A model generated the notes under the pieces. It was not told the origin of the DNA, made no database searches, and worked only from the letters and a program-made list of their open reading frames with translations. Positions 33,736-45,772 of a stretch of DNA of 64,000 nt are shown piece after piece. The first letter of the stretch is position 1, and each line of letters begins with the position of its first letter. The stretch is from positions 87,529,474-87,593,473 of the forward strand of contig OV884011.1 of the NCBI GenBank assembly GCA_930367205.1, given 5' to 3'. The DNA is from Acanthosoma haemorrhoidale (taxonomy: Eukaryota > Arthropoda > Insecta > Hemiptera > Acanthosomatidae). Position numbers and translations under genes: made by a program.

Positions 33736-36274
33736 AGTTCCACCAATGATAAACATTATACGTGATTGGACTAAACTGACTAATAAAGGTTATGGGGCTC
33801 ACCTTTTTGATCGAACTTAAAACTACCCTACATACTAGTTTATTGATGTATTTTAGTCTAATCCTGTTAAATCTGTCGTGCCGAATCCTCGTGAATCAAA
33901 GAATGTAACTGCAAAATAAATTATGTGTAGATCAGAGAAAGTTCTATATGTATTAATATGAATAGCCTACAATCCATACCGGACCCTCGTTTACAAAACC
34001 TTTTACTAATAGTGAACAAGTCTGAACGCATTTGGAGCATAACGCATTTACCCTTTGACTAAAAAAATAAAATATTTTATATTAAAGACATTTTGATTTT
34101 CTTAAGTAAAACGTAAAAATGTCAAATAAAAAAAAATAAAACCAAAACAGCAATCACACAGTTATATCGGAAACGAAATAGTCCTAAACTTTTAAATATG
34201 TGGTTTTGGACTTATGGACAAAGCTTGGAGTATACGGAGAGAAAGGTCAAAACCCAAATATCACTTTCCAATAAGTATTTTGATTTTTTTATTTCACAAG
34301 ACAAAAAAGTGTTGCATTTGCTTCTAAAATTAATAAAAACCATAATTCATATATCATACAAATGTACATATTAGGTAAATTTTTCTTTTAAATGAGAGCA
34401 AAAGTGATCAAAAATTATTAAGATTCTCCAAATTCAATTTAATTAATTGATAATAATTAATATCCTATTAAAAAAATCAAATTATTGTTTTAGATCGAAT
34501 TATTCTATTCACATGTAAAGTTGGCTCGTGGATTAACGGCTATACAGTCCGCCAAAACCAAAGGAACGTCAGGCCAATTTTCATGTTTTGTGAACATCCA
34601 AGAACAGTTTTCTGTACTAGTTGGAACCTAATCAGAGCACCCAACCAGCTAATTTTTAATAGTCCACTATTAACTGGAAAATCTTCACATTTTTGTGATG
34701 GTCGGAGTGACTTGCTGACTTCTAAAGCATCTATCTCCATTGGTTTTAGTTTGTTCCTAAAGAAAGAAAAATATCACTGTCACTAAAGTTACAAATAGTT
34801 GCAAGATTTTTTAAAATAATCTTTACATGGCAATACAAGCAACGATTTCACTCATTGATCCCAACAATGAATGGTTTTACGTTTTTGAGAAATATTATTT
34901 TTAATGTGAAGAAAATTAAAAGCTTTTGAGGTACATTTGAAATAAAATGTTCCCTATTAACAAAGATTTTTTTTAAATTGAAAATACTGTCATAAAATAA
35001 TTGTACAACTTACCACCGGTTGAAGGGTCCATTGTGAATAAAGAAAAAAAAACACCAATAAAATGTGCCGTGTTATGAGACTGAAAAACTGTACTCAAAT
35101 GAAATTGGCTCTTATCCTAGAAGCTAGTGTTGACGCTCCTTTACAAAGCCATTTGCTAATAGTGAACAACTCCGGACTATCAAAATAGAATGAACAAACA
35201 GTTGATTTTTATAGTTTTGTTCATTGTTCTATGCATTGTGATACGGCACAAGTTGCATATACTTACCCGTTCATAACAGCTCTCCAACTGAAGCTAGTCG
35301 TTATTATTTAACAACAACGATGAAGTTATTGTTTTTATTATATTACTGCTATTGTTACATTTCGAATGAGTGTAGAATTACTCACTTTCAGATACGAAGT
35401 ACGGCTACTATCTTCTATTTTTCATTATAGTACTGCCGCAATACTGGCCGTTTTCCCCACTATGTTCGATTCTTCCTTATTAGATTAATGCTTTTCATTA
35501 GCATTTAGATGAAAAGTGGTCTCCCTGGGGAGGTAACTTTCACTATTCCGAGTTTTTTCCAGGAGGTTTATTGGCTATGAGCAAAAGGTATGATATGTTG
35601 AAATGGCCATGTTAAGACCTCCTGTGAGGCCTCTTGTTCTACCATTAGTCTAGAACGACCTCTTTATAGTCTTAATCCTTTTTGTCCTTAGTGCTTGGTG
35701 ACCTTTCTGTAGTAATGAGCCATGAATCCATGTGGATACCCTGTCGTGTAAACGTAATAGAGATAGTGGAAAATTGCCAATAGATACTAGGGGCAGACTG
35801 TCAGGTACGAACTGGCATAAAAGTTAGATCGGCAAGCGATAAACCTAGGTGGTCCGATCAGGGTCCAAGGAAATGTTGGAGTCAAGTCCCAGCAGAGGGA
35901 GATGAATAGGTATTAAAAGAATGCCACAATCCTTAGTCCGTTCAAGAAGACTTACTTATATTCAATGGCATGGGGTCCCATGCATGAAACTTATTGCTAG
36001 GACGGAAGCTTGTTATGGGGTTGGTCACCTTGAACATTTCAATTTTCTGCGAGTTGGCTTTGGAGCAGGTTTGAGGGGCCTTATATCTTGAGAAGACACC
36101 ATTATATTGATACTATCGTTAATAGATAGTTCATGTCCTCATTCATCATTTTATTTAACCATTCTGCATTAAACGTATAGTATTGCAATTTATTTTATAT
36201 AAATAATATTTCCTCTATTGATCAACACGTTAATTTATTAAGATAAAATTATTTGGGGGTTAAAGCAATTAAAT

Positions 36275-36435
36275 CGAATAAACATCATTGGGGAAAAAAT
36301 ATTTTTAGTATCACTTTATGCTAATGCAATATGCTTAGGATTTGAAAGAGGAATCAAATCTGTTACTAGTTAAATGGCATATCTTTAAATCAAATATTTC
36401 AATTATTTAACTGGAGCCTAGAGGCTGGGTGTTAA
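36275..36435 (+). repeat. Dispersed repeat pair N, copy 2
   Basis: Partner of 27505-27655. The 10-bp hairpin at 36471-36495 follows it. Confidence 0.4.
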
Positions 36436-39400
36436 GGGTAAGTCAGGTATATTAAAGGAATATATGTATTCGTAGAAAGATACAGTCTTTCTACGTCTCC
36501 GTACCGTTTATATATTTAGACACATTTATATTATACTCGTATATTAGATATATGAACATATTGATACGCAAGTAAGTACTCCGAATAAGAAAAACTCTCA
36601 TTCGCCGAACGTAGCTAGGCGTTATCCTTTAGCATATTCTTCACTAAAATATTGATTTTATATAGAACGTAAATATTTTGTAATTTATATTCATGTATAA
36701 TTTTAATGTCGATATATTTATTGTATGAATAAATTATGCTCTATAGGTTTGTTAAAGAAAAACTAAATAATAAGTAGTAACTTAACTGATAATTATTTTG
36801 TAGATTTTGTTTGGTTTATTTATCAAGTTTGTTACGTTCCAGACTCCATTATTCAATCATCAGGCAAAATCTGTGAAATTAGAATAGCAATCTTGGTACG
36901 ATCACAATAAATAGAAAAAAAATTGTCATGTACTTAATACTCTACATTTTATCGTTCCAAATCTAAAACTATAATGCTAGCTATTAAAAATCTATCTAGT
37001 TTCACATCCTGCAATTTAACATTTATTTTCCAAATACTTTCGAATATCAACAATAACTTTGTCGAGAGACTATTCTGATTATTTGTCCGTCATTCAATCT
37101 TTTACTAGGACTTATAATATTTATTTCAATGCTTGTTATCATTATAAACTTATGGAAAAAAAGTAGCAAAATCACTTTAAATCTTCTTATTTCCGATGAA
37201 TTAATCCTTTATATTTTGTTTTGCTGCCATCTTTAACTGATACTATTCAGCTTACAGAATGAACTTTATGAATGTAATAAAGAAATATGAAAAAAAAAAG
37301 AATTCTTTTTACACTCGATTAGTTCAGGTCAGTTTACACTACCCTTATACTAACTTACATATATTTACATGTCGTAAATACAATCATCCTAAAAAAATCT
37401 GATAATTTTGTGTGAAAACCGTTTCATTCGTGAATATTTCTATTTCTCTTTTGTAGACATGTAAATAAATAATGGTGTCATATAAGTAATAAATCCCCTC
37501 TTGTTAGGTATTTAACGTAACTTATCTTATCTTTGGAATGAAATTGGTGACTTGCCTCCTGAAGCAATTTGTTTTCACACAGTATCTGGTCATCGGAGTC
37601 ATATGCCATGTGTAAAGATGTTATCGGCGATATCGGGTCGACGAATCTGGTCCCTAATCTATTAACCAATAGTTCCGTGATTACTACATAGTTGGTACCA
37701 GCAGTTCATCGGTCTCTTCTCAACATCACTGTGATCCTTTTGTGAATCATAATGATGATGTTTAGCGTATAAACTTCAGACTACTTATTGGAAGCCTAAA
37801 AATCATAGTCAAAATTTTATATCATTCTATCTAAAATCGTTAGGGTTGGCCAAAAAAGTCATATTTATTATCCCTTAGGTTGTATAGGAAGACACAATGG
37901 TATAGTTAAGTCAACTAATGTATTAGTAAATAATACCCACCGCCATTATTGTTAACGTATGTATATTTTTCTACTCCGCTTCGGTGTCCTTAAACAAATT
38001 AGAACGATGCACTATTGTCACTGAACCATCACGTGTTTGTTCAGGGGTTGATCCCTTCCTAAATCCTTGTTGAGAGACTTCAAAAAGCGAAGGAAGTGGT
38101 TGGAGGGCCGAAGCAACTTGTAGAGCCTGTAACTCCTACCTCAATCAAACAGCCCTAATGCACTCTGAGCCCCCTCTCTTATTTCTAAAATTTAATTTCC
38201 TTTTTCATCAACATTATCACGGTATTCTCCATGACCTTAGGGTCTTTTGCAGGTCTTCGTTTTTTTTTTTATCATTTCTTTTCCCTAAGGTTTTCTTCCC
38301 CTTCTTTTTTCTATTCTAAAAATACAGAGATGATACTGGAGCCACTTGGGTCTGAGAAGTAAAAAAGCTTCATAGAAGGCAGATTCTCATTGCTATTGAA
38401 TATAGCGAAATATTATACACTATATTATCCTAATTAAATCAGGAATATTTGACTTTAAATTTAAGTCCTAACCACTCCATGTTCAAACCTAAATTTGATA
38501 GTAAATTTTCATGGGGTAGGCATACATAACACAGCTTTTTAATGACAGTCGTTTATGTAAAATTTTTATAGCAAAATCAATCAACTGTCAAATCATCAAC
38601 CCTTGGAAAACCCTTTTCGTAAGAGGCCGGTTTGATTCTCATCTAAGAAAGCTGGACGGTTTACAAAACTATTTGTTATTCTCACCCTCGTAAACTAAAA
38701 GTAATAGCATGTAAAAAACACTTAAAGACCCAGAACAGAAATAGATAATTTGGTAAACAAAAATATTTAATTTATTTTGTGGGTATAATCAAACATTTCT
38801 GAGGAAAGTAACGCCTTCTCGTCCTACGAAACATCTACCACATTCAACTATCTTTGGTTTATCTTGTTCAAACTTTGTTTTTCTTTATATTTCTCTCAAC
38901 TGTTAGTCTGATATCCTGGCATTACATTTCTAATTATCCTTTAATAGCCTATTATGTCGTAACGAATTTGTGATTCACACATTTCATATATCCTCATATG
39001 TGACAAGAGCTCCCCTACCTATTTTGGCTCGTCTACAAATAGACCAGTCCAGACTTCCCCGTTGCTACATAATTGCTAATGGAACCCGCACTACCTATGG
39101 ATGATATGGATCTGAGCTCACAGTCAAGCATATTTTGAAAACTCCCTTAAGAGTGGAGAACATGTTGTATCTCCTCATGTCTATCTTAAGCTCTCGACAA
39201 TTCAGGGAAAACGGTATCTTCATTAGACAACTTTTTTAACTCCTGTAAAATAATTCGACATAGTCAATAAACGTTATTTATCTCTATAGTTGTTATTATT
39301 ATGATTAGTTATTTATAATTGAGTTATGTTTTGCTGTGATCCATAAGACGTATAGTTATATCTTATAGGTGCGTTTAATACTATTAAAACACGTTAACAA

Positions 39401-39606
39401 ATTTCTTTTCAGGCACTGTAAAATAATTGTAAAAAATGGATGTTAAGCAAAAATCAGTAAAATGATTGTATCTATGCTTGATGTCCACATAGGATAGGAC
39501 CCTTAAAAAATAAGCGAATAATAATTAGCCAATTTTAAACATCAAAGAGTCAATTAGCCCGTCTCTAATTTCACGTCTAATAATTAAATATAAATCCAAT
39601 TACCAA

Positions 39607-39852
39607 CTAAATACTACTTTCCCAATACTCTAGATCAATAGCAGAAAAGTTTCCTATTCCAGGAGGTATAGTTTTTCCTATTGGGTCAGCGAATCTCTCT
39701 CTTAGGATTTTGCCGTCAAGCCGGAATCTGGAGATATGGAGTAGTAAATAACAGAGTGAAGCCACTCTACTTTTCTTGTCATCTCGTCTGCCTTCGCCGG
39801 TCTTATTCATCGCTAGGCCATCAAATACAACTAATACTTCGTTTCTAGACAT
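39607..39852 (-). CDS. Possible small protein, 81 codons, unrecognised
   Basis: A minus-strand ATG frame in a long region without other candidates. The ATG is preceded by aaaaa, an acceptable insect start context. The translation is of mixed composition (R-N-E-V-L-V-V-F-D-G-L-A, R-F-R-L-D-G-K-I-L-R-E-R-F, P-P-G-I-G-N-F-S) and its base composition is visibly richer in GC than the flanks. It has no signal peptide, membrane segment or known motif. It could be a lone exon, a relic or chance. I do not assign a function. Confidence 0.25.
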   Translation of the reverse strand: MSRNEVLVVFDGLAMNKTGEGRRDDKKSRVASLCYLLLHISRFRLDGKILRERFADPIGKTIPPGIGNFSAIDLEYWESSI

Positions 39853-40973
39853 TTTTTATTATAACAAATTCATTTCATTTAACTTTCCAAAATTTAAGTT
39901 TAATTATGCCATTAAAACCTTTAAAGAGGAAACACTCATTAATCGTTAAGTAGATCGACATAAGAATCATTTTTGGTACATTTTATGATTATTGTAACAA
40001 CCCACTTGATTAAAAACTGCTACCATAAAACTGTGTAGACCATTATTTATTTATGTGAAATAATCCATCAAATTGTTTTAAGTGAAGTATTTATGTGGTT
40101 TATTGATATTTAAATTAAATCCGAGATGACACAAACTTTCTTGTTAAGCTGTTTCTAATAAATAAAAGTCTGCGTGATGGCTATACAAACTATTCCCTTA
40201 GTCAGTAATACTTGAAGAGAGATCAAACGGAGTGACTATTGTACATGAAGGGAGAGTGGTCAATATTTGGCAACAACATTTTATAAATTAAGACTGTCAG
40301 AAATGTTTCATCATTTAATGTTAGTATACATAAGGGAGAAAAGCGTTCTTTATATAATAGTATTACTTAAATTTCCCTCAAAATATATTACAGTCTACAC
40401 CTTATTTTACCATTTTTGTTACTTGTCATGAGGAACAACTTCTATTGCGACTGATATTAAGTGATCATGTTTTGTTGTAATTTTGTCTGGAGCCCAACAA
40501 GCTGCCGTAAGAGCATACGACTCAGTTAATGATAACTTAAAATCTTTAAGCGTCTGTAAAAATCAATGCTTTAATTGGGTTGAGAAAATGAACACATTTA
40601 TATTAGGCTAACACTGTTTCACCTAAGATCGCTACAGTTCAAAAAAAAATTTATTTTTAGTTATTATCTAGCTTAAATACTCATTATTTGGTAGCGTTAA
40701 CGAAGGAGTATGTTTTCTTCACAAGAGATATTTGATTTCCTATCTAGCTAATTATTTAAATATTAAACGTAAATGCATCAATAAAACCTTTAAGTATTTT
40801 GTTTTTTTCGTGTAATTATTTACACCCTTGTATATTATTGTATATAGTAAAACAGGCTACCCTATGTCGAGCCACCCACTTTTATTTATGGAAATTAAAT
40901 ACAATCACTGTCCTCCTTAGACATTTGAACCTAGTACGTTCAAACCTTGAATCAGTTATGCTAACCAAATCGT

Positions 40974-41386
40974 CTGAATCACAAAGATCGCGAGAGCCAC
41001 AAACGCTAGGACATAATTGGAGAACCTGCCCATTGCATTCTCCCACTTTCTGCATTGGAGTCCCGCTGTCACATACATTTAGCAGGCCTTGAGCGCTCTA
41101 CCACTTTAGTCTCCGAGGAGGATTATAGGGATGAGTGGAGCAGTGAAATGAATGTGCTAAGGGATTAGGGTGGTGGATAGAGGATAGGTTTCGACGGAAT
41201 TTTATGAACTTGGAAGGGATGAGTTCAAGAATTAAAAGTTTATATTATATCGTTTTGAAAGGGTTCTTGTTGGAATAAGGGGAGACAGTTTGGATTGAAA
41301 GGATTTGATACTCTTGATGTTCGACTTTTTTGCAGTGGGGGATGCCCTTCGAAGTAGTCGGCACAGTTGTCCAAAACTTCACTTTA
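40974..41386 (-). mobile_element. JA5: older antisense JA copy, left part (3' end)
   Basis: The reverse complement aligns with the JA 3' UTR and the last ~100 codons of ORF2, with many indels and substitutions (gtctccgaggaggattatagggatgagtgg, ttggaagggatgagtt). It is interrupted at 41387 by JA6 and continues at 46129. Confidence 0.85.
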
Positions 41387-41397
41387 GTTCTTGGGTA
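41387..41397 (+). repeat. Target-site duplication of JA6, left
   Basis: GTTCTTGGGTA, repeated exactly at 46118-46128 after the poly(A) tail. The duplicated word belongs to the antisense RT of JA5. Confidence 0.95.
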
Positions 41398-41773
41398 GTT
41401 TCTGCGCATGCGCTACCTTTTAGAACATCTCTGCACATCGCTCGTCAATTAAACACTATATACTACCGTCTATAGGCCATAGTTTAGTTAAAAAATTGTT
41501 CCAGCAGGCAACTTGAGGGAGCTGGCCACGAGGGAGCCCTCAAGAGTGAGTAAATTGCTTATTACATTTAGAGTGAAGTGTGAAAAGTGATATCGGATTG
41601 AGTAGTCGGCCATTTGCAACGCCTCACTCGACGTTCAGTAACGATAGTTCTCTGAGCCATCGGTCTAGTGGCTCAGAGCCAAGACCCGTGACTCGCCACT
41701 GGGAGTTGTGAGCTGAATCCCACGGCGCTACGTACTTCTTTTCTACTAATAAAAAAACTGTTGTTATGATAAA
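41398..41773 (+). promoter_or_regulatory. JA6 5' UTR / presumed internal promoter
   Basis: 376 bp upstream of the ORF1 ATG. Jockey-type LINEs are known to carry an internal promoter here. Visible signals are a perfect palindrome GCGCATGCGC at 41404-41413 (in tGCGCATGCGCt, the NRF-1/Ewg-type consensus) only six bases from the element's first base, a 10-bp inverted repeat CTCTGAGCCA / TGGCTCAGAG at 41650-41678, and a tRNA-like segment at 41650-41735. Binding and activity are inferences. Confidence 0.6.
41650..41735 (+). other. tRNA-like segment with A-box and weak B-box in LINE 5' UTR
   Basis: TGGCTCAGAGC (41669-41679) matches the pol III A-box consensus TRGYNNARNNG at 10 of 11 positions. gagctgaatcc (41710-41720) matches the B-box GGTTCGANTCC at 8 of 11, at a normal distance. 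The T-arm-like gtgag..cccac and the run gtgactcgccactggga resemble a tRNA-derived SINE head. It is not an intact tRNA gene: the T-loop is irregular and no acceptor stem is evident. Confidence 0.45.
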
Positions 41774-43092
41774 ATGAGATTTTATCAACAACTAATGTCC
41801 CAAAATAGGAAAAAAAGATCTAGATCGCTAGGTCCAACTTCAACACCGTCGCCTGTAAAGCGAAAACCAAGAAGGTCAAATAGGAACGTACAAATGACCT
41901 CCTCTGCAGCTAGTTCCATGGAGGAGATACCTCCACAGGCCAGCACATCCAAAAAAGAAACAGCCTTAGAGTCCCCTTTTTTCACGCCAAACACTTTTGA
42001 GGCTTTGAAAAATATCCCAACAGAAGAAATGGAAGTCAACAAAACTCCAACACAGCCCAAACCGCCTGCTCTTTTTGTACGCAACATTAGCAACTTCAAA
42101 TTACTATGCTCACAAATGAGCAAAATTGTTGGTACCGGAAAATATACGTGCCTCAATCGCTCTCGGGATACAAAAATTTCCCCAGACACTCCCGATACTT
42201 ATCGAGCGATTGTTAAATATTTAGATGAAACAATGCAGACTACCACACCTACCAATTAAAGCAGGAACGATCACTCCGAGTGGTGATCAGAAATTTGCAC
42301 CCGGCCACACCAGCTGACGAAATAGAAGAAGAACTCTCAGCTCTCGGGTACAAGGTTCGCCAAATAACAAACGTGTTGCGCGAGGATAGGCAACAGGATA
42401 AAACAATAAAAACGGCATTGCCACTGTTCTTTGTTGATCTCGAGAGGACACCTGGAGTTGAGAAGATATACGACCTAACAAACCTGTACTACACTAGGGT
42501 ACAGGTTGAAAAACCGTATCCCAATCGCGATATCGTCCAGTGCCATAACTGTCAGGCGTATGGGCATACAAAATCTTACTGCCACCACCCTCCCAGGTGT
42601 GTTAAGTGCAGTGGGCAGCACAAAACCGAATTGTGCAAAAAGCCCCTTAAATCGCCTGCAGTATGCGTGCTTTGCCAGCAAGGACATCCAGCCAACTACA
42701 AGGGCTGCGAGGCATACAGAACGCTGAAGTCCAGGACAGAACAACGTCGGCAGCCAGAAGAGAAAAAACTTGCAGCAAGAAGCGGCCCAGCCAGAAATTT
42801 GAGGCCTTTTGTCTCTTTTGCCGATGCCGTTTGTAACAGAGAGCAGTCACAGGCACCGCCCACTCCCTGTCCACAAGATCACCTTTCCCAGCATTCCATT
42901 CATCCCGTTAACCCTCAAGCTCAATCCCATCCTCAACCACACATCTCGCATATTCCTCCACCTTCAAGTTCTTCGGATCTTACTAGCCTATTAACCTCAT
43001 TCCTTACAGAGTTCAGAACCCTAATTACCCCTCTCATTTCCCTTCTTACAAATCTTGTCTCCTACCTTATCCCCGTTAAACAAAATCCATAA
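41774..43092 (+). pseudogene. JA6 ORF1 (Gag-like nucleic-acid-binding protein), one frameshift
   Basis: ATG at 41774 opens a basic, Ser/Thr-rich N-terminus (K-K-R-S-R-S, K-R-K-P-R-R-S), then a PRE_C2HC-type domain. The frame stops at 42259, but the adjacent frame (through R-V-V-I-R-N-L-H-P) continues to 43092. The two are joined by one missing A in the run at 42228-42230. The C-terminal half holds three zinc knuckles: C-x2-C-x4-H-x4-C (residues 88-101 of the 42280 frame), C-x2-C-x3-H-x4-C (107-119) and C-x2-C-x3-H-x6-C (129-143), followed by a Pro/Ser-rich tail. In Jockey-type LINEs this protein coats the RNA. Family assignment is strong; the single-base lesion could be real or an assembly error in a homopolymer. 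Confidence 0.88.
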
Positions 43093-45772
43093 GTGGATCC
43101 TTCCGACTCCTTATCCATTCTCCTTTGGAATGCGAATGGTGTTCGCACCCACACTAACGAACTGACAGCACTACTCCACGACAAAAACATCGACGTAGCT
43201 CTCATTACTGAAACAAGACTAACGAGTAAACGACCATTTACTGTTCGACAGTACAAGACTTATCGAACTGATCACCCAGATGGAACAGCTCATGCAGGTA
43301 CCACTGTCATTGTCCATAACTCCATATCCCACCACATAGTTCCTCTGGTGGCACATGATTTCCTTCAATCCACTGCAGTGTCAATCACCACCTTCACTTT
43401 TCCCCTTACACTAGCATCAGTGTACTGCCCTCCCAATAAATCCATTTCCGACTCCCAATTCATCTCCTTTCTAGACTCCATAGGACATTGTTTCCTTGTG
43501 GGTGGGGACTTTAACGCAAAGCACCAACACTGGGGCTCAAGATCCACAAATACACGAGGACGTGCTTTGCTGTCTGCACTCACACGGAAACATTGCTCCA
43601 CTATCACTCCTGACACAGCCACCTATTGGCCATCTGATCTCAACCTAAATCCTGATCTCCTTGACTTCTTTTTTTACAATAGTTTAGGAACACTTAACTA
43701 TTCACTCACGCGACTCGATGACCTCTCCTCTGATCATAGTCCTTTATTATTAACCATTTCCCTAAGACCAATTCACAAACTGCCTCCTCCTTCATTTATT
43801 AGGGGCCCAGTTGACTGGGACCACTTCCGCCAGCTTCTTACGGAGTCCGTAAACCTCAAATTGTCCCTGAAAACATCCCAAGACCTAGACGATGCAGTGC
43901 ATTCTTTCACTACTCTGGTCCAGAGGTCGGCTTGGGAGGCATCGTCACCCAAAAATCCATAATCATAATCGTTTACCTCAGCATCTCAAAGACCTAATCC
44001 AATCCAAACGCCGCTCCAGAACAGTGTGGCAAAGATCCCGACATCCTGCTGATCGCCGCTCGTACAATCAGTACTGCCGATTGGTAAAGCGGCGATTGGC
44101 ATCCTTCCGTTCCAATTCTTTCAATTCCTACCTCTCCTCTCTGTCTACCAGGGATAACTCGTTGTGGAATGTAACCAAAAAAATCCTAAAGTATCAACCT
44201 GTTTCACATCCACTCCGTCGTGATGATGGGTCCTGGGCGGCTTCGGATGGGGATAGGTCGGAGGAATTTGCTCTGCATCTTACCCATACTTTCACACCTC
44301 ACCTTTCTCATCAAAGCCATACTCACAGCACAACTGTGGAAGATTTCCTCACTTCACCTATTCCTCTCTCTCTTCCACCAAAAGCCGTTAATCCCTCTGA
44401 GGTCAAATACCTTCTGAAAAACTTACCTTACCGAAAATCCCCTGGATATGATCTCCTTACTCCTCAAATTCTCAAACAACTTCCTCCTAAAGCCATAATC
44501 TTTTTAACCTATATATACAATTGCATTATCCGAACGACGCACTTTCCTCTCCTCTGGAAACATTCCATTATTGTCCTATTCGCCAAACCCGGTAAACCAC
44601 CCAATGAAGCCTCATCTTACCGTCCAATTAGCCTACTCCCTATCCTCGCAAAAATATTTGAGAAACTCCTACTAAAACGTCTACTTCCAATTGTTGAATC
44701 CAAAAACCTTTTTCCCACACACCAGTTTGGTTTCCGCCAACGACATTCCACTGCTCAACAAGGCCTTCGCGTTGTTGATCACATCTCCTCAGCCCTTGAA
44801 ACCAAACAGTATTGCACTGCTGCCTTTCTCGATATAGCTCAAGCTTTTGACAGGGTTTGGCACGCAGGTTTGCTCTACAAGCTCAAAAGATATTTACCAC
44901 AGACCCTTTTCCTAATCCTACAGTCCTACCTTTCAAACCGCTTCTTCCAAGTCCGCTGTGGTTTAGAATACTCTAACTACTATCCCATAAGTTCAGGAGT
45001 TCCACAGGGCAGTGTCCTGGGCCCCATCCTCTATAACCTATACACCGCTGATGTCCCCTCTACTCCCAATACCTTCTTGGCCACATTTGCAGATGACACT
45101 GCAGTCTTGTCATCCCACCCAGACCCCGACATAGCATCCCATAACCTTCAAAAACACCTTGACGAGATCGAGTATTGGTGCAATCAATGGCGGATCAAAG
45201 TTAATGAAGCAAAATGCTCCCACATTACCTTCACCCTTTGTCGCAAGTCTTGTCCACTAGTTTATTTTAATTCTATTCCTCTCCCTGTATCCGAGACAGT
45301 ACGGTACTTAGGCTTCCATCTTGACAAACGACTGACCTGGAACCCACATACGAGACTAAAAAGACAAGAACTAAACAGACGCTTTGGACAACTGTACAGA
45401 CTACTTCAAAGGACATCCCATCTCTCAATAGAAAATAAACTACTAATCTACAAAGTTATACTTAAACCAATCTGGACATACGGAATAGAGCTATGGGGGA
45501 CAGCAAAAAAGTCGAACATCAAGCGTATCCAATCCTTTCAATCAAAAGTCCTGAGAACAATAGTAAATGCCCCTTATTATGTCAGCAACAAAACCCTACA
45601 TAATGACCTTAACATACCCTACATTCTAGAACTCATCCCTTCCAAGTTTATGAAATTCCACAGTAGCCTTTCCAACCACCCTAATCCTGTAGCACAGTCA
45701 TTGCACTGCGCCACTCATCCCTATAATCCTCCTCGGAGACTGAAACGGCAGTGGCCTCGTGACCTGCTATAA
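43093..45772 (+). pseudogene. JA6 ORF2 (endonuclease-reverse transcriptase), one frameshift
   Basis: It begins directly after the ORF1 stop, in the same frame, with GTG and no ATG before the first conserved block L-L-W-N-A-N-G. Endonuclease blocks are E-T-R-L (E40), G-G-D-F-N-A-K-H (139-144) and S-S-D-H-S-P-L (213). That frame ends at 43962. The RT frame (open from 43892) carries on with S-Y-R-P-I-S-L-L, F-L-D-I-A-Q-A-F-D-R-V-W, G-V-P-Q-G-S-V-L-G-P, F-A-D-D at 45086-45097, and V-R-Y-L-G-F, ending ..P-R-D-L-L. The shift is the loss of one CATCGTCACCC unit near 43940; JA7 has two units and reads through. All catalytic residues I can check are present. Confidence 0.92.

Larger units (their letters stand above)
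33736..40973. other. No gene confidently recognised over ~7.2 kb
   Basis: AT-rich. It includes a candidate small minus-strand frame (39607-39852), a perfect 10-bp hairpin (36471-36495) and the second N repeat (36275-36435). 35500-36080 is less AT-rich but has no readable frame. Confidence 0.5.

Noticed and set aside
40799..41092. 97-codon plus-strand frame
   Set aside because: Its second half is antisense of the JA5 3' UTR, and the start has no support.
41650..41735. An intact tRNA gene
   Set aside because: The acceptor stem is absent and the T-loop is irregular; it is reported only as a tRNA-like segment.
42287..43256. Several minus-strand frames of 60-90 codons opposite JA6 ORF1
   Set aside because: They are shadows of the real sense coding, with no motifs of their own.
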